NCBI RefSeq assembly: GCF_000471905.2
Contig: NW_006498102.1
Span: 1,314,161-1,378,160, forward strand
Direction of reading: 5' to 3'
From: Amborella trichopoda
Lineage: Eukaryota > Streptophyta > Magnoliopsida > Amborellales > Amborellaceae
Length of the DNA: 64,000 nt
Of this stretch, positions 35,674 through 42,711 are shown piece by piece (position 1 is the stretch's first letter; each line of letters opens with the position of its first letter). The notes below the pieces were generated by a model. It ran no database searches, was not told where the DNA came from, and saw only the letters and a list, made by a program, of their open reading frames with translations. Both the position numbers and the translations under genes were made by a program.

Positions 35674-36436
35674 TATATACCTCTGTGTGTGCATGTGCAC
35701 ACGTTCGCGCTCGCATGTTTGCCCATTCCACACGAGAAGTAGAGAGGGTGGGGGGGAAGGTAAGGGGAGGAAGAGTGTCTGTGGGGTGATAGATAGGTTT
35801 ATGGATGGATGGAGATAGAAGGATGGATATAAGGACTTGTTACAATGCTCATTTACATGGTGAAACTTCGTAACTCTCCTGAACATTTTTGACAATTGAT
35901 TTTCCTTGTTCTAGCAGCTCAAAAAAAAAAACTTTTTTCCCTCTAGTCAAATTTATTGTGAGGGAGAGCTAGTTTTAGTCATGTATCAGTTTTCATGGAC
36001 AAAATTTCACTATAAAGTAGGGGACGTTCAAGTGACATAAACTATGAGAAAACCCCCAATGCTTCATCGTGGTTGAATGTCAACACTTGTATTAATGTGA
36101 AATTTTTGTCATTGCCCCTGATAAATTATTGCTACACCTTCTAAAAGATGATTTGTGATAAAGGAGGGCACTGGGATTTAACATCCATAATTGTAGCATT
36201 TGGTTGCTAAGCATTTCTTAGTTTGTGCATACTGGCAAGCACAGTGCAAATATTGCAGAAGGGAGTCCTTCAACAATTGATTGAATCTTATTGTGTCATG
36301 GGTTACAATCTCCATATCTTGTGCATCCTAGGAAAAACTATTGTAAGAGAAAACAACATATCCTTTACCAATCATTTGACTTTTCATTTTGCAGAAAGAA
36401 GGTGAAGACTCTGATTTGGATTCTGATGACGCCTAG
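16427..36436 (+). CDS. CFM3: CRM-domain splicing factor, CFM3-like, chloroplast/mitochondrial (11 exons)
   Basis: The spliced frame is 826 codons: 16427-17215, 24902-25394, 25563-25693, 26038-26382, 33765-33921, 34081-34373, 34508-34567, 34841-34891, 35328-35387, 35530-35589, 36395-36436. Every intron is GT-AG and all joins keep frame. Three CRM domains, compact RNA-binding folds related to bacterial YhbY, lie at about residues 195-283, 404-491 and 616-716; each ends in Tyr-Arg-Gly. Gly-Ile-Arg-Gly in the third is the GxxG RNA-binding loop. A Ser/Pro/Arg-rich N-terminus suits a transit peptide; a charged coiled coil spans about 507-600. CFM3 proteins are known to assist splicing of organellar group II introns, probably in complexes with other factors. 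Length is near the family's 700-900. The family is secure; the CFM3 subtype is inferred from three domains and sequence resemblance. The acidic repeat tail is unusual. Confidence 0.88.
17690..18152 (+). mobile_element. RTE-type LINE 3' fragment in intron 1
   Basis: The + strand reads [13 protein letters not shown] and Val-Ala-Glu-Met-Arg-Met-Leu-Gln-Trp, then, in a changed frame, Arg-Leu-Arg-Trp-Thr-Asp-Asp-Val-Gln. Next come Lys-Lys-Thr-Trp-Ile and the closing Asp-Pro-like/Asn-Ser-Trp-Asp words. This is the C-terminal end of plant RTE-clade reverse transcriptase proteins. It finishes in the TGATGATGATGATGATT tail typical of that clade. It is truncated at its 5' side and contains stops. It is in the sense orientation of the host gene. 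Confidence 0.8.
18617..18730. repeat. Short tandem repeat at the 3' end of LINE-2
   Basis: CCCCTTACAAAGTTTACAG recurs at about 18619 and 18701, with a middle copy at about 18664. Two copies are followed by TGAGTACACAAAA and one by AGAGTTTACAAAA. Units are about 40-45 bp. This may be a decayed 3' UTR repeat of the LINE. Confidence 0.6.
18813..19210 (-). pseudogene. LINE-2 RNase H domain
   Basis: The - strand reads [14 protein letters not shown] with the first catalytic Asp present. Then come Gly-Gly-Val-Phe-Arg-Asp, Tyr-Ala-Glu-Ser (second acidic residue) and Asn-Lys-Leu-Ala-Asp-Leu-Leu-Ala-Lys at the end. One stop lies before Tyr-Ala-Glu-Ser. The domain removes RNA from the RNA-DNA hybrid. 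Confidence 0.85.
19230..20108 (-). pseudogene. LINE-2 zinc-binding RT-associated region
   Basis: 292 codons are open. They include Phe-Trp-Ser-Asp-Leu-Trp-Leu-Gly near the start, Pro-Pro-Lys-Val-Gln-Thr-Phe-Ile-Trp, and the zinc ligand pattern [24 protein letters not shown] follows. This is the standard region between RT and RNase H in plant L1 proteins. It is the longest intact piece of the element. Confidence 0.85.
20418..21961 (-). pseudogene. LINE-2 reverse transcriptase
   Basis: In order on the - strand: the linker with Trp-Leu-Lys-Ala-Gly-Asp-His-Asn-Thr near 21800; Phe-Arg-Pro with Leu-Leu-Asn-Ser-Ser-Tyr-Lys-Ile near 21390; [10 protein letters not shown] near 21180 (first catalytic Asp region). 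Leu-Arg-Gln-Gly-Asp-Pro-Leu-Ser-Pro follows near 21010, then Gln-Tyr-Ala-Asn-Asp-Thr near 20865 and Thr-Tyr-Leu-Gly-Leu near 20665. The catalytic pair is Asn-Asp instead of Asp-Asp. Frameshifts occur near 21240, 21500 and 20800. Confidence 0.85.
22177..22884 (-). pseudogene. LINE-2 endonuclease
   Basis: It starts [12 protein letters not shown] at 22884. Leu-Thr-Glu-Thr-Lys-Leu-Pro follows in a shifted frame, then Gly-Ile-Trp-Val-Ile-Trp-Asp near 22670, Ile-Tyr-Gly-Pro near 22555 and Gly-Asp-Phe-Asn near 22450. Phe-Thr-Trp-Ser-Asn-His is near 22325. The last expected Ser-Asp-His motif is degenerate. Confidence 0.8.
22885..24030 (-). pseudogene. LINE-2 5' region, proline/serine-rich ORF1-like
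   Basis: On the + strand this is a very purine-rich, G-rich stretch. On the - strand it reads Pro/Ser/Leu-rich, in several open pieces broken by stops (23804-24013, 23180-23425, 22879-23208). The last piece is acidic and contains Arg-Arg-Ser-Val-Arg-Leu-Ala. No zinc knuckle or RNA-binding motif was recognised. I assign it by position upstream of the endonuclease. Confidence 0.55.
24123..24901 (+). other. 3' end of intron 1
   Basis: AT-rich intron sequence with the acceptor at 24900-24901 (CTCAG). No further transposon was recognised here. Confidence 0.6.
24902..25394 (+). CDS. CFM3: CFM3-like exon 2: end of CRM1, linker, start of CRM2
   Basis: It opens Arg-Arg-Thr-Gly-Gly-Leu-Val-Ile-Trp and then Val-Val-Tyr-Arg-Gly, which completes CRM1. 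The linker holds the CFM-typical Phe-Val-Glu-Trp-Trp-Gly-Thr-Gly, then Leu-Leu-Pro-Gln-Lys-Val-Pro-Gly-Tyr. CRM2 starts at Leu-Thr-Asn-Ala-Glu-Met. The exon ends after the first base of a Gly codon (GTATTT donor). Confidence 0.9.
25563..25693 (+). CDS. CFM3: CFM3-like exon 3: middle of CRM2
   Basis: The acceptor after 25562 completes the split Gly codon. The exon then reads [11 protein letters not shown] and Val-Lys-Ile-Ala-Val-Lys-Arg-Gly, ending Ala-Glu-Glu-Leu-Lys at a GTGTGC donor. It is short (131 bp), with a 168-bp intron before it and a 344-bp intron after it. Confidence 0.9.
26038..26382 (+). CDS. CFM3: CFM3-like exon 4: end of CRM2 and coiled coil
   Basis: It begins Lys-Leu-Thr-Gly-Gly-Ile-Leu-Leu-Leu and includes Val-Ile-Tyr-Arg-Gly-Lys-Asp, the CRM2 end. 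A Glu/Ala/Lys-rich helix of about 70 residues with heptad character follows. The exon ends in phase 0 after Lys-Phe-Ala-Val at GTAAGT. Confidence 0.9.
26383..27150 (+). other. 5' part of intron 4, with GA-rich tract
   Basis: Intron sequence starting at the GTAAGT donor. A GA-rich tract lies at about 26870-26975. The segment from about 26900 to 27150 directly follows the Copia RNase H end and may contain a decayed 3' LTR, but no matching 5' LTR was found. Confidence 0.4.
27178..27420 (-). pseudogene. Copia RNase H remnant
   Basis: The - strand reads Leu-Leu-Gln-Glu-Leu and Leu-Tyr-Cys-Asp-Ser-Asn-Ala, then [11 protein letters not shown] near 27250. This is the highly conserved end of Copia polyproteins. 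Two stops are present. Confidence 0.85.
27484..28317 (-). pseudogene. Copia integrase (decayed)
   Basis: In three pieces: [10 protein letters not shown] near 28290 (core start, with the catalytic Asp region); Val-Val-Glu-Arg-Lys-Asn near 28040 (catalytic Glu region) with Arg/His-Leu-Leu-Glu-Val; and the C-terminal Phe-Phe-Ser-Met-Asp-Leu-Thr-Phe-Phe near 27715. Copia integrases normally end this way. Frameshifts and stops separate the pieces. Confidence 0.85.
28850..28990 (-). pseudogene. Copia protease with duplicated active site
   Basis: The active-site sequence Ser-Trp-Ile-Ile-Asp-Ser appears twice on the - strand, 57 bp apart (28923-28979 and 28866-28922). The first copy reads Asp-Ser-Gly and the second Asp-Ser-Arg. 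The flanking Asn-Met-Thr-Gly is also repeated. Aspartic proteases of this family need Asp-Ser/Thr-Gly, so only the first copy looks functional. Confidence 0.8.
29188..31895. mobile_element. GATTC-rich insertion inside the Copia element
   Basis: About 2.7 kb packed with GGAATC / GATTCC words on both strands, including three near-identical consecutive units GTGATCCAATAAAATAGGAA around 30325-30390. A candidate inverted repeat pairs GGTGGAGATTCCGCTTCAG (29188) with GGTAGAGATTCCGTTTCGG (reverse of 31621-31603). A second word, TAGTTGTTGGAAA, occurs at about 30195 and inverted at about 31876-31888. No protein is encoded. Subterminal motif-rich non-autonomous hAT elements can look like this. Two overlapping or nested copies are likely. 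I could not define a target duplication. Confidence 0.5.
31905..33008 (-). pseudogene. Copia gag (decayed)
   Basis: The - strand reads Gly-Thr-Asn-Tyr-Leu-Glu-Trp-Ser near 32830, Gly-Lys-Leu-Gly, Asp-Pro-Ser-His-Asp-Arg-Trp and Ile-Ser-Arg-Asp-Phe-Leu-Phe-Leu. A zinc knuckle of the C-x2-C-x4-H-x4-C type follows near 32000-32040 (Cys-Asp-His-Cys...His...Cys). This matches plant Copia gag. A 112-bp tandem duplication (32435-32658) breaks the frame. Confidence 0.85.
32435..32658. repeat. 112-bp direct tandem duplication in Copia gag
   Basis: Two adjacent copies begin TGTCTTGGTACACTTGAGCC at 32435 and 32547 and differ at only a few positions. Because 112 is not a multiple of three, the duplication shifts the gag frame. 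Confidence 0.85.
33011..33764 (+). other. 3' part of intron 4
   Basis: AT-rich DNA, with a short tandem repeat of ACCGATCAGATTGCCGATC at about 33467-33512. The acceptor at 33763-33764 (AACAG) ends the intron. The Copia 5' LTR would be expected here but was not recognised. Confidence 0.5.
33765..33921 (+). CDS. CFM3: CFM3-like exon 5: linker and start of CRM3
   Basis: It continues the helix with [10 protein letters not shown]. Then comes [16 protein letters not shown], the typical opening of the third CRM domain. It ends after one base of a Gly codon. Confidence 0.9.
34081..34373 (+). CDS. CFM3: CFM3-like exon 6: CRM3
   Basis: It completes the split Gly codon to give Leu-Gly-Ile-Arg-Gly-Val-Phe, the GxxG loop. 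The exon continues [10 protein letters not shown] and Ser-Gly-Gly-Ile-Leu-Ile-Ala-Ile, closing with Leu-Ile-Tyr-Tyr-Arg-Gly-Lys-Asn-Tyr. The donor is GTTTGG after His-Glu. Confidence 0.9.
34508..34567 (+). CDS. CFM3: CFM3-like exon 7: C-terminal helix
   Basis: Twenty codons: [14 protein letters not shown] and onward. This is a helical segment seen after CRM3 in the family. Phase 0 at both ends. Confidence 0.85.
34841..34891 (+). CDS. CFM3: CFM3-like exon 8: acidic repeat unit 1
   Basis: Seventeen codons containing [10 protein letters not shown]. Phase 0 at both ends, with acceptor TTTTTCGCAG and donor GTTCGT. It is homologous in pattern to exons 9 and 10. Confidence 0.8.
35328..35387 (+). 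CDS. CFM3: CFM3-like exon 9: acidic repeat unit 2
   Basis: Twenty codons ending [10 protein letters not shown]. Phase 0 at both ends. The acceptor is TTTGAAG and the donor GTTGCT. Confidence 0.8.
35530..35589 (+). CDS. CFM3: CFM3-like exon 10: acidic repeat unit 3
   Basis: Twenty codons ending [10 protein letters not shown]. Phase 0 at both ends. The acceptor is TTTGCAG and the donor GTTAGT. Confidence 0.8.
35641..35679. repeat. (AT)n microsatellite in intron 10
   Basis: An almost pure AT dinucleotide run, followed by GT-rich words. Confidence 0.95.
36395..36436 (+). CDS. CFM3: CFM3-like exon 11: last codons and stop
   Basis: After acceptor TTTTGCAG the exon reads [13 protein letters not shown] and then TAG at 36434-36436. 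The Ser-Asp-Leu-Asp-Ser words continue the acidic tail. Confidence 0.8.
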   Translation, partial: KEGEDSDLDSDDA

Positions 36437-38002
36437 GATGAGAACTTGGATTGTTGGGATTATAGATGGCCCATGTTCTTTAGATAGAGAACCAACACAA
36501 GGCATGAGAGAGCATGAGAAGTAACAAACAAATTAAAGGCCGAAGAGACAGGTGATGGAGGCTAAACATTGGCATGTTTCAAACAAGAAAACCTGTTAAC
36601 AATTTTGAGGTACTTTTTCCTTTGCAATTCTATGGATAAATGCGGTATTTCCAAAACAAACCTTATTCTTGGATAACAGCTTTGAACCGAAGCAGCAAGA
36701 TTTAAGTTCACTGCAAAAAGTACGATTGGTTCTGAAAAAGTGCTGTCTGCAATTTAGAACATTATGAAACTGCCCTGAAACTTTTATGAAAATCATAAAT
36801 CGTCTTCTGTTGCCCAATTTTTGAAAAATAGAAGATCCTCTCCTTGAATGGGTTCTTCTTTCATTGCTATGATAATATTAATGTACAGTAACATAACCTT
36901 GTACCATGTCCATTTTATTGCCCGAAGAAGAATCTTCAGCCTTAAGGATGGTTTTGTTCAGTAATTATCTGATCGGTTCACAGGCAAGGATTATGTATGT
37001 ACATCCATTTGTTGCTTTGAGCTTCATGGTTGAAAGACAACGTGAATGTAAGGTATTAGATGCCTTTTTCCTTGAATTATGATTTTTTTCCAGATTATTG
37101 ATGTATTGTTTAAACACATTTTAATGAGGTTGGACATGAAAATAAATAAAAGATCCTATTATGGGCCAGTTTTTGGTGGTTTTTCTCCTTCTTGACTAGC
37201 AAAGCATCTTTGGCAGATCCAAGATGACACTAAGTGCTTTCCAATGCACGTTGAATCTTCTAATTTGACACCTTGTTGTAGAGATATAGCCCCCAAAGAT
37301 CATATCTATTGAAGTGGCAAAACAAGACTCGTTTTGTGAGTACTAATTAGATTCTGCTGAACGCATCACTGACTTTTAGAAGCTGTAACTGAATGTGATC
37401 TGTCTTTCTCTAATAGAGACAATATCTCTAGATCCTCATTTCTTGAGGCATATTTGTATCTTTCTTTCCTTACCCCTATGATCTTTGTCTTAAACCGATG
37501 TCAAGCTATAATCGGGGTATTTTATTTTTATTAGTTTCCTGAAGTAAGAAATAAATATTTCTAAAGTTTGCCAGGGAGGCTTCAAGAAAGGCTAAATTTC
37601 TGACCTATAACTCTTTTCACATATTCTTTATCCGAACCATCTGTAGATTGTATTTTTATATTTCCAGTTCGTGCTTAGATTTGTTTGGTGTTTCTATTTT
37701 CTGGTTTTTGGGTCGAGTTTTGTTTTTGTCGTCTTCCTTCTGGGAGACTGATCTCCATCAAAAAGGTTTGAACTCCAGAGTTGAGTGATTCAGTCTTGAA
37801 AATGGAATTACGGGGGTTCCTAAAGCATGGTACATTCGCTGCCACGGTTGCTGACCGTGTAGCTTGGGCTCTCATTCTTGTACCCCTTGACTACTCATTT
37901 TGATAAGAGTCTCACTAAACCTAAGGCCATAATATGTTAATATGATTTGCATGTTCGAAGGAAACGTCTATTTTTTTTTGTTTTTTGTTTTTTTTGGTTT
38001 TT
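36437..38002 (+). other. 3' UTR and downstream flank
   Basis: No gene is seen. A candidate polyadenylation signal AATAAATAAA lies at 37141-37150. The end of the transcript cannot be fixed from sequence alone. The rest is unremarkable AT-rich DNA. Confidence 0.4.
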
Positions 38003-39123
38003 GGGAAATTATCATTAATATACCTATATTTTACTATAATCGGAAAAAAAACCCCCTAATTTTCAAAATTTCACCTACACTCTTTTTCACAATTTTCGGC
38101 TTGTTTTGGATCAAAATAACCTTCACGATAGTTTTTTTACCGTAAAGAATATTACGGTAAATTGAATACCGTAATAAGTTGAAGGAGTAATATGGTAATT
38201 AAAATACCGTAATATTTTAAAGTAGAATTACGGTAATTTAAATACCGTAATAAGTTAAAGAGTATTATGATAATTAAAATATCTTAATACCTTAAAATAG
38301 TATTATGGTAATTTAATTACCATAATATTTCCTACGCTTCATTAAAAGAACACAAGATTTTTTACTCTTTTTGGAGTTTACTATTTATTTACTTCCTGGA
38401 CAAAAATCTATGTTAGCTGTATTTTTCAAATATCAAAATTTTAGGATATAATCTCTACTACTTATAGAATAATTTTAGCAAATCAATTTTCGAAGTAAAT
38501 TCTTTTGTATATTAGAAAAACCTAACACTTCAAGATTGAATAGAAACTATCCAATTTTCAAAGAGCTAGATTTAAGTGACTCAATTCAATTCTTTCAAAA
38601 ATAATTTAGTAATTTTTATATGGTTTTCAAAATTTTAGAACAAAAACATTCATAAGTAGGTGTTTTTGAGTGAGGGAGTAGATCAACATCGTGGTTCCAG
38701 AACATGGGTTTTTTGAAAAATAGAGCTTTGAAGAAGACTACCCTGTAGGGAGGAGAAGGGTAGCTCTGATATTAGCTTCGGTTTGAAGCTTTTCAACCAA
38801 TAGGGGTTTGGAATTGATCGGAAAAGTATTACGATAATAAGAATACTGCAAAACTTCCCCACACATTACGGTACGTAAATTATCGTAATAATAATTCAAA
38901 CTATTATCGTAATACTCTTTAAATTTGTTACGGTGTTTTAATTACCGTAAAGCTTAAAATGTATTACGGTAAAAAGACTATCTTGAAGGTCATTTTGGTT
39001 TAAAAAAAGCCGAAATTGGTGAGAAAAAGTGTAGGCAAGGTTTTGAAAAGTTAGGTTTTTTTTTTATTTATTATTTATTACTAAAATAAAGGTATATTAG
39101 CGTTAATTTTTTTTTTTTGCCCA
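38003..39123. mobile_element. Long-inverted-repeat element with TTACGGTAA motifs
   Basis: The outer ~150 bp are inverted copies. Left words in order are TTAATATACC, CACCTACACT, TTTTCGGCTT, CAAAATAACCTTCA, GATAGT and TTTTTACCGTAA; the reverse complement of 39120-38960 gives CTAATATACC, TGCCTACACT, TTTCGGCTTT, CAAAATGACCTTCA, GATAGT and TTTTTACCGTAA. Inside the arms, the palindrome TTACGGTAA or one-base variants recurs at least ten times (38130-38330 and 38825-38975). No protein is encoded. No target duplication was found at the estimated ends. Confidence 0.75.
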
Positions 39124-39212
39124 GTATGTGGATTGTGCTAGCAACTGTCTTCTATGAATTTAGCATAATTGAAAATGGTTTGATAAAAAATTAAATCCAA
39201 TAGTTTATAATA

Positions 39213-39968
39213 GGAAAACGTTTATATAAGGTTTTAATCTTAAAATGTAGAATTAAAGATGCACCTCAAAAATCCATAGGAAAATGTTATTTTAATATTG
39301 AAAAACCCTCTAATTGATCATCTGGACATATATATATATATGTATATTTTGATTACTGGAAATAGTGCATCTTGCAACACATTATCTAGAGGGTGTGGTT
39401 TGCATATTAAACAATCCAATTAAGGCGCAACTCTAAATTTTATCATAAATGTAATACTGATATAAAAAATTATGGCTTGAAAAATCAATTTTCATCTCTA
39501 ATTATAAAATTTTAAGCTTTAAAAGTAGTTCAAATCATGTAGATTTATAAACACATAAAAAACTTGAAGAGGGACGGTCCATATAATGTGTTGCAAGATA
39601 CACTATTTCATGGACTCGAAATATTTTTTTTTTTTCATATTCAGACATCTCGATGTTGAGATGATCAATTAGAGGGTTTTTCAACATCCAAACAACCTTT
39701 TATTGTGAATATTTTAGGTGCATCTTTAATTCTACATTTTAAGGTTGCAACCTTATATAAACTTTTTTCTTATCTTGATTGTCCATTTTCAAGATTTTCA
39801 TGTGTTTATAAATATGATTTTAACCATTTTTGAAGTTTAAAATTTTATAATTAGATATGAAAATAGATTTTCAGATAATCTTAAGAGTTTTTTACACCAA
39901 AATGATAAAATTTGGCGGTGTGCCACTATTGGATTGTTTAAGGTTGCAACCTTATAGAAACCACACCC
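39213..39968. mobile_element. Mutator-type miniature element M4, host of M5
   Basis: It starts GGAAAACGTTTATATAAGG and ends AGAAACCACACCC. A perfect 9-bp duplication TTTATAATA lies at 39204-39212 and 39969-39977. It is interrupted at 39391-39769 by a relative in inverted orientation. Without that insert it is about 370 bp. Confidence 0.85.
39391..39769. mobile_element. Mutator-type miniature element M5, inserted into M4
   Basis: It runs from GGGTGTGGTTTGCATA to AAACTTTTTTC, 379 bp. The flanks are TTATCTAGA (39382-39390) and TTATCTTGA (39770-39778), 8/9 identical, which are the M4 sequence duplicated at insertion. It is the same family as its host but reversed. Confidence 0.85.
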
Positions 39969-40361
39969 TTTATAATATGGTTAGGTTAAATTATAAATTT
40001 GAGAAGTGTTCTTTTTACTCAGAGGGAAATTATCAATGTTAGTAATTATGAAGCAAAAATTTGGGTACCACTTTTTGAGGAAATTTTTTAAAATTTTAAG
40101 AGCGTAAATTTGACAGTTTTAGTTAGTATAAAAGATATTTACAATTTGATCCGTTAATTTGAAAATAACAGTAAAGGCCTACTCATAATTTTTCACTTGA
40201 ATTGTAGTTGTGAACTTCAACAAGATATACATTTTAGTTATAGTTCTAATGTGTATTTACAATATGGTTAATTAAAAACAGTTTTTAGCTACTTTTGTAT
40301 GCGGTTAATTAGAGCTTGAAAGGAGCATTTTAAGTATAATAAAAAATTACATTTTAATTAA

Positions 40362-40838
40362 GGGAAAAGTTTATCTCTAAACAATCAAAGTTGAGCCTAC
40401 CTAAAAAATTTCACTAGAAGAGGTTGTTTTGATGCCCAAATATCTTCAAATTGATCATCTCGACATCAAGATGCATGAACATGAGAAAATAATGGATTTC
40501 AAGATTTGAAAATAGTGTATTTTGTAACGCATTTTTGAACCGTCAATTTTCAAGATTTTTCATAGATCGGTAGATCTGCACTATTTTTTAAGCTTTAAAT
40601 TTTATAAATAAATATGAAAATATATTTTAAGGCTATCACAATGATTTCCAGTATTGAAATCACATTTCTCGACACTATTTGAAGGTAGGCTCTAACTTGA
40701 TTGTTTAGAGCCTAGGGTGCAGTTTATATAGAGCCGAGGCTCTAAACAATCAAATTAGAGCCTACCTTCAAATAATGTTGAGAAATATAATTTCAATATT
40801 GAAAATTTTGTGATAGCTTTAAATTATATTTTCATCTT
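40362..40838. mobile_element. Two related miniature elements in inverted head-to-tail array
   Basis: The first copy starts GGGAAAAGTTTATCTC (40362) and ends in TTGATTGTTTAGAGCCTA. A second, inverted, copy starts GGGTGCAGTTTATATAG (40715) and runs to 40838, where a 200-bp element interrupts it. They share CTCTAAACAATCAA and AGAGCCTACCT words. They are distant relatives of M1-M5. The pair forms a long potential hairpin centred near 40725. Confidence 0.65.
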
Positions 40839-41038
40839 GAGTAATGATCCTATGAGACCCTCCCACACCCATATGTGTAGGACCCCAAATGATCACCATT
40901 AAATTTGGCATAGATCTCTTGAAAAGTCAAGTCCTACACCCATGTGATAACTTTTCTAGAGATCTGTGCCAAATTTAATGGTGGTCCTTTGGGGTCCCAC
41001 ACACATGGGTGTGGGAGAGTCTCATAGGATCATTACTC
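40839..41038. mobile_element. 200-bp foldback miniature element with perfect 9-bp TSD
   Basis: The two arms of about 85 bp are about 90% identical inverted copies, starting GAGTAATGATCCTATGAGAC on both sides and continuing through CTCCCACACCCAT and CCACCATTAAATTTGGCA. TTTCATCTT flanks it at 40830-40838 and 41039-41047. The single-stranded form would fold into one long hairpin. This is Mutator-type by TSD length. Confidence 0.9.
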
Positions 41039-41311
41039 TTTCATCTTTAGCTATAATTTTTTTTTTTTTGACAAATGTTATCACTTATTATTGATGATTA
41101 AAAATCAGTTACATTACTCACTCATTACATCATTCAAAATAGAAAAGGACTCCACACCTCTTTTAGCCAAACCATCCGCAAGACTATTCGATTATCTATA
41201 GACGTAATGGAATGATAAAGATAACTCTCCTTCGAGTTTCACGACGTAATGCAACAGCTAAGGAACTCATTGATCTTTGTTGCACCACCTAATCACATTT
41301 TGCGAGTCACC

Positions 41312-41674
41312 TTAGACTACAATATCATGACCCAAATTCATGGCTTTAATAATGAGTAGTCCTTTGAGTAAGACACTAAACTCTGCCATGTTGGCTGTGG
41401 CAATTCCAATAGGTCTAGCATAGGCAAGAACAATAAATCCATTCCAATCACGTACCATACCACCTATCCTTGCACTTCTCGAGTTACCGAGGGAGCCACC
41501 ATTAAAGTTTAACTTTAACCAGCCTTGTAGTGGAGGTATCCAACGACCAACTGGTCTACTCTTTACCCTCTTAAAGACCATCAGATAGGCTAAATTAATT
41601 CGCACATCAATCTCACTAATACCTCTCCCTACATCCAACACCAAATCGTATGAAAAATATGCTAAATCAGACAA
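41312..41674 (-). pseudogene. LINE-3 RNase H domain
   Basis: The - strand reads Trp-Leu-Lys-Leu-Asn-Phe-Asn-Gly-Gly-Ser-Leu-Gly-Asn. The usual first catalytic Asp of Asn-Phe-Asp-Gly is Asn here. Ala-Asn-Met-Ala-Glu-Phe (second acidic position) and a partial Ala-Met-Asn-Leu-Gly-His-Asp-Ile-Val-Val follow, where a stop ends it. Confidence 0.85.
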
Positions 41675-42711
41675 TCACAGGATAAACCAACTCCTTCAAG
41701 AGTACGCCTATTCCGTTCTTTCCATACCTCCCTGCATACAGCTCCTTTCACTATTTGTTAGATCCATGCCCCCAATTTTGGTAAACTCAGAAAAGCCAGT
41801 TGAGAAATGATGCCCAAAACACTTTGAGGAAGAGTCGTAATTAAACCTAAAATCCCAAAGAAATGATTCCAAATGTATGTTGCACATCAACAATGGATTA
41901 GCGAATGTGAGATTGACTCCCCATCCTCCCTATACATAAGGCAGATATTTGGCAACATTTTTTCTCTTTTAATGAGATTATCCACAGTCAAAACTTTATT
42001 CTACCCTGCCAACCAAATAAAGCATTGAACTTTGTGGGGAATAGGCCACTTCCATATTTGTGAAATTTGAAGCAACGACCATCTATGGCGATCGTGAAAT
42101 AAGAGATAATACATTCATTTAGCCGAAAAGAGGCCATCTTTACTATGTTCCCAAATCACTTCATCTTCAATAGAATCGCACAGTACCACCTCCTGTAGAG
42201 ATAAAAATAAACTCGAAACCTGCTGTATAAAAAAATCATTACCTCTATTATAAGGAAACTGGACATTCCATGCCACCTGCCCTCCAACAAATTGATAAGA
42301 TTCATATGAAAAAGCATTTGGAAAAGAGGCATTTGCAAATAAGTCAGGGAAAGAAGACTTCAAAAGTGTATCCCCTAACCATTTTTTATGCCAAAAAGGA
42401 ACTATATCACCATTCCCCACACACCACCTAATCTCTCTTTGCAGGTATGCTTTAAACAAGAAAATATTCTTCCAAAAAACAGATCTAGATGCACTCATTC
42501 TGCGACCTCCAATCACAATCCAAATCTATCACTACCATATTTCGCAAGTAGGACCTTGCACCAAAGCTGATCCTTACACAACAAGCTCCGCCATCACCAT
42601 TTCGTTAGCAAGGCGTCATTCATTAGAGATACTCTTCGAATACCAAGACCTCATTCATCTTTAGGCGTACACACTCTATCATATCTCAACAAATGATATT
42701 TCCTATTCTCT

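Noticed and set aside
37675..37875. A 66-codon frame on the - strand downstream of the CRM gene
   Set aside because: No family resemblance and no splice or promoter context.
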